Assembly: GCA_031308135.1 (NCBI GenBank)
Contig: JAHLJT010009355.1
Location: 9,349,074 to 9,413,073, forward strand
DNA: 64,000 bases
From: Acheta domesticus
Taxonomy: Eukaryota; Arthropoda; Insecta; Orthoptera; Gryllidae
Direction of reading: 5' to 3'
Shown: one piece after another, positions 60,392 to 64,000 of the stretch
Position numbering within the stretch: the first letter of the stretch is position 1
Layout: every line of letters begins with the position of its first letter
Translations under genes and position numbers: made by a program
The notes under the pieces: model-generated
Told to the model about the DNA's origin: nothing
The model's input: only the letters and a program-made list of their open reading frames with translations
The model's database searches: none

Positions 60392-61119
60392 CAGTCGTAT
60401 TTCACCTCGATTAAGCGGTCAGCTGATTAACGGCCAGTTAATGGAGGAACAGATTTTCACCTAAGGCATATAAATTATAAATATTCTCTCATTAAACAGT
60501 CATCTGACCCGCGGTCAGCTGGCAGGCACTTTTAGTGGATTAATTTGCATTAGACGATCAACATTTTGTGAAGAATTTACGATTTTGTTCCGTAACGTTG
60601 TAAAAAAAATATTAGGTGTTGGGTTCCTGTCGATTCAGTATCTTCTTACATCGGGACGTATCGCCAGAGTAAGTAGAATTGATATTGATATGTAAAGTTG
60701 CTCCCGAGTGTATGTGATTTTTAATTTGTTTCACGTAATAAATAATTTCCATGCGTGATCGGAAGTTTCCTTAGGGAATGAATTGCAGCTTCAAATATGA
60801 TTGGGAATCAAGTCCACGAATGAAAAGAAACAACCAATAATATGATAAAGAAAGTAAAAGTAATGCTGGAAATTTAAAGATTTTATAAACAAGTTGTTTA
60901 AGTTCATTGGTAACAACTTTTCGAATTTTGTATTTTAAATTTAATTAAAATTAATTAAATAAAATTAAAGAAGAAACGAACCAAATTCCACTTCCTTACA
61001 AATAAAACGAGTCCGGATGTCCGTTAACCATATTCCCATTAACTCTTTTATGCGGCCACCTGTATTCACGGTGGATTTTCTCTAGAACCATCACTGGTCA
61101 CTTAACACAGGTTGCACTG
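60392..61119. mobile_element. Possible pogo-like non-autonomous element
   Basis: The left side starts CAGTCGTATTTCACCTCG and then has ATTAAGCGGTCAGCTG. The right side, inverted, starts CAGTGCAACCTGTGTTAAG and then TGACCAGTG. Both fit a CAGT-G-ACCT--TTAAG-G-CCA pattern like pogo/Tigger ends, but the similarity is loose and no clear TA duplication is seen on the left. A POU octamer, ATTTGCAT, lies at 60543-60550. Confidence 0.3.
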
Positions 61120-61124
61120 TATAT

Positions 61125-62220
61125 TATATTTAATGTAAATGCAATTCAAATTCTTGCAATGAAAAGCAATACTTCTCGTAAAAGTAGTATTAGCGGGCAT
61201 CTAATATTGTCTTGGATAAATCATAATTGGTAAATCAACTAATTATTTTTAAGGTTATATTTTCATTAGGGGCATGACAGAATATTTCTTCCTGGATGTA
61301 TAAAAGGAGTGAATAAATAGAGTACCTTTATTAGTTTGCTAATGTTCTTTCGTGCATCACAGGAAAAAACTAGTAAATGAAATGTTGAACATCCGTCTTT
61401 ACCAAATTGTCTTTTCCAATCCGGATAATGTTTTTTTTTTTGTTTTGTTTTTTTCTTCAATGAATTATTAGTAACCAGTTTCGGCTGCGATGATTTGAAC
61501 TAATAATATCTTTTCCAGAAAAAAAGCCTTCCTACACATACTCGTAAAGGATATGTTCCTTCCATGCAATTTTGAACTGAATTCGCTTCCTGGTTTCCTG
61601 GCTTCTCAGACGCTGACACGAGCGGCTATAAACTAAGAGTTGTTGAGGTCGCCTGAACATGGACTGAAGTGTAACACCACACCCTCTGAGGGACTGTGTG
61701 CGATATTTTCACTGCTTGCAAATGTTTGCCACCAGTACCGTTTCCTTGCTGGTCTTCTTGTATTCGAGTTGATTACACAATGTATGTAGCGGTAATGTTT
61801 GTTTCTATGAGCAATCGCGACTGTTTCCAGTATGTCAGCATTCTATCGGTCGCGCAGATTGGGGTAGAAAATACTTCACAAACGAGGTTCTAAAATGCAA
61901 TATTACGGGATGCGTTGTAAATTGTATAACTGACTAAAGAGATACATAATGCATCAAATGCATTTATTCGACTTACAGTATTTTAAGAACTGCTCTTAAG
62001 CACAGAATATAACACAAAATTACTCAATGATATTTTCGTACAATAAATGATTCATAGTTAAATTACCACTGTAATTATCCTAATGAGGATAAATAATGTG
62101 TCTTTGTTATAAACATGTTTTTGAAGCAGCAAGCATTCCATGCCTCCCAGATAGTAGTTTTAAGTATGAAACCTGTGATTTCATATAGACGTAGTATTTA
62201 CAGAAATTGTATTGCTAATT
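61125..62220. other. AT-rich stretch, nothing seen
   Basis: No convincing frame or repeat. Confidence 0.5.
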
Positions 62221-62225
62221 TGTAT

Positions 62226-62345
62226 ATTATAATAATAATAATTATTATTATTGTTGTTATTAGTAGTAGTATTATTATAAATTATGTATGATTTTGAGAA
62301 GGAACCGCCGAAACTTTTATTATTATTTATTATTATTATTATTAC
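62226..62345. repeat. Two TTA/TAA microsatellite clusters
   Basis: Imperfect ATT/TTG/TAG triplets at 62226-62280 and ATT triplets at 62318-62345, with 37 bp of unique DNA between. Confidence 0.9.
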
Positions 62346-62419
62346 ATTATTTTGTGAGATGTAAACTACCAGAAACTTTGGAAAGTGGTCAGCAAACCGC
62401 ACTGACAACCTGCTAATTC

Positions 62420-63080
62420 GGCGAGTGTCGAAGGCGCGGATAGGAGCACGTGGAAAGCGCGTCTTGAAGGGGGCAGCAGCGCCCCCGGGTCACGAACGAG
62501 AGCGGCGCCGCCCCCGCCGCCCCCGCGCCGCGCTCTGTCCCCGCCACGGGCCCGCTTTTTATGGAGTCGGCAGATAATAACGCCGAGTGTTGGGCGGTCG
62601 AGAGTTTCCTGTGCAACCCCGCCACCCTCCTTCCCTCCCCGCCCTTCGCCCGCCCACGCCCCCGCCCCTGTCACGCCGCCCGCCCGCCTTCCTTTCGCCC
62701 GCCCGCCCGCACGAAAATGGTTTGCGTGCGCTCCTCCCGTTGGAAAGAGCGGAGCTTCCCGCGACGCCCGCCAGATAGCAGCACCTCGAGGCCCCGGTCC
62801 GCCCTGACTGCGCCGCCACCAGCGCCACCGCCACCGCCGCCGCCGCCGCGCCGCCGCCGCCGCCACCGCGGGCCCACAGTAAAGTGGTGAAGGAGCTTTC
62901 TGGTGTATATAGTACGGGTATCGAAGAGGGGGAGGGAAGAGATAGGTTCGCGAATTAAAAAAGGACAGCGCGAGAGCGGGCGGGAGACGAGCGAGAGAGC
63001 GCGCGTCCGCAGAAGACGACAGCGGCGGCGGGACGAGCGGTAAGGAGCGACGGGACGGGCTGGGACGGGACAGGGGGCGA
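62420..63080. promoter_or_regulatory. CpG island
   Basis: Very GC-rich with (CCG)n near 62815-62870. Minus-strand frames up to 255 codons are Arg/Gly/Ala rich and compositional. Near 62905 is TGTATATAGTAC, a TATA-like word on the plus strand. Confidence 0.55.
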
Positions 63081-63109
63081 AAATACCGTAGTTTTAGGAT
63101 TTGAGTTCG

Positions 63110-64000
63110 GGTGAATGCCGTCGCCGAATGCAAGCTTTGGCGACTTGCGTGGGTATCCCCTCCACCTCCAGCAGCAGGCCGGGTCGCGCGCGCCGCCCGC
63201 CCTGCCCGCTCGCTCGCTCGCTCGCTCCCTCACTCTCTCTCTCGCGCGCACACTCACATCCACATACACGCGCGCGCGACCGCGCAGCGCGTCTCCTCCA
63301 GCGCCCGGCGCCGCCTCCGCGCCACCCGCCCCGCCCCCGCCTTTCTCTCGCACCCTCTCGCTCGCAATCGCCACCACTCCCCGTCTCTCTCGCGTCCGCA
63401 AGTACGAAATGTCTTCCCTTCTTGTATATAGCGCAGATATGCCCTCCCCGCCCCGCCGCGCCCCGCCGCCGCGCTCCACCCCGCCCCGCCCGCCTCCTCC
63501 GTCAATGCTCTTTTACCCTCCCTCCGGGCGACGGCGCGCGCGCCGCCCCCCTCCCTCTCTCTCTCAGGAGCCTCGTCTTAGCACGCCAGCGCCCCCCGCC
63601 CGCCCCGCGCTCGCCGCCGCCGCGCGCTTCCCCCACCACGCGTCCGCCGCGACCCCCACCGCGCGCGCGGCCCCCACCAATCGCCGGCCGCCCAGGCGCC
63701 GCGTCGGGCTGCGCCGGAGGCCCGAGAATTCTGCGTGCTCAGTTTGAGGGAGGGAGTTGCGTGGATAGGATGGGCTTGTTGCCGCACGTGCCAGCATTTC
63801 GTCTATCACGTGTTTGACTTTTCTTCAAGACTTTTTCTTCCCGACCCACGCTGTCGCCCGGGCTGTCACGGGCCTCGTCATGCACTGCGCGCCCGAGCCT
63901 CGCTGAGCGCCGCCCGCCGATTTCGTCCGGCTGGCGCTTCCCCGCCGGCGACAGCCCCTCGTCCGCGACCGACCCACCCGCTGCTGCTTCTTCTTCTTCT
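63110..64000. promoter_or_regulatory. CpG island running off the window
   Basis: Almost 900 bp of GC-rich DNA, with (CT)n and (CG)n runs near 63205-63275 and a TATATAGCGC word near 63425. It ends in a TTC triplet run at the window edge. Frames on all strands exceed 100 codons by composition. It may be the promoter of a gene beyond the window. Confidence 0.55.

Noticed and set aside
56230..62345. TTA arrays as remains of further Dong-like LINEs
   Set aside because: I looked for endonuclease-end peptides beside the arrays at 56.2, 59.9 and 62.2 kb and saw none.
62366..63817. Frames up to 255 codons in the terminal islands
   Set aside because: Same compositional reason; Arg/Pro/Ala runs and mutual shadows.
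1..64000. CRISPR arrays, bacterial operons, rRNA genes or telomeric TTAGG arrays
   Set aside because: None of these patterns is present; composition and repeats are those of an animal nuclear genome.

Overview
The window looks like intergenic or intronic DNA from an insect-type arthropod genome. The evidence is an AT-rich background with mostly normal CpG frequency, broken by about twenty GC-rich CpG islands, plus insect-style transposon relics: a Dong/R4-like LINE with a restriction-like endonuclease, tRNA-derived SINEs, piggyBac-like and hAT-like miniature elements, and many TTA microsatellites. Hemimetabolous lineages such as cockroach or termite are my guess from the SINE style; that is inference. 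No complete, recognisable protein-coding gene is present. Nearly all long open frames are low-complexity frames inside GC-rich islands or minisatellites.

Layout. 0-3.3 kb: a SINE copy, two degraded minus-strand Dong-like LINE 3' ends laid end to end between TAA microsatellites, a CpG island, then a 270-bp tandem repeat (about 2.8 copies). 3.3-9.3 kb: AT-rich DNA with two enhancer-like GC patches and one tRNA-derived SINE. 9.5-10.8 kb: a G-rich 9-bp minisatellite and a degenerate ~100-bp minisatellite. 11.3-19.3 kb: CpG islands at 11.3, 13.4, 16.5 and 18.9 kb, two with possible first exons, and a piggyBac-like element at 15.4-16.25 kb with TTAA at both ends. 22-31.6 kb: more islands, a 24-bp minisatellite, a second SINE of the 5.5-kb family, and a GC-rich foldback. 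35.4-35.7 kb: a perfect 38-bp inverted repeat beside a tRNA-like hairpin. 36.7-39.5 kb: a SINE copy, TC-rich DNA and a 288-bp tandem duplication.

41.4-47.1 kb is the most unusual part. A 5.7-kb segment has CACTGAAAAAAA ends and repeated GTGGTTGA subterminal motifs. It encloses about 4.5 kb that is almost free of CpG, as in invertebrate methylated gene bodies, with a possible terminal coding exon at its minus-strand start. At 47.6-50.4 kb there are two islands, a plausible internal exon (48468-48556, plus) and a hAT-like element with a perfect 8-bp target duplication. A third large SINE copy lies at 50.4-50.95 kb. 53.7-54.4 kb is a large CpG island with NRF1-like and X-box-like sites. 55-62 kb is AT-rich with a small LINE reverse-transcriptase relic and possible pogo-like ends. 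62.4-64 kb is a pair of large islands that runs off the window.

All exon calls are candidates read by eye from frame, codon pattern and splice-like signals; none is matched to a named gene. The transposon calls with exact target duplications (hAT-like, piggyBac-like) are the firmest.
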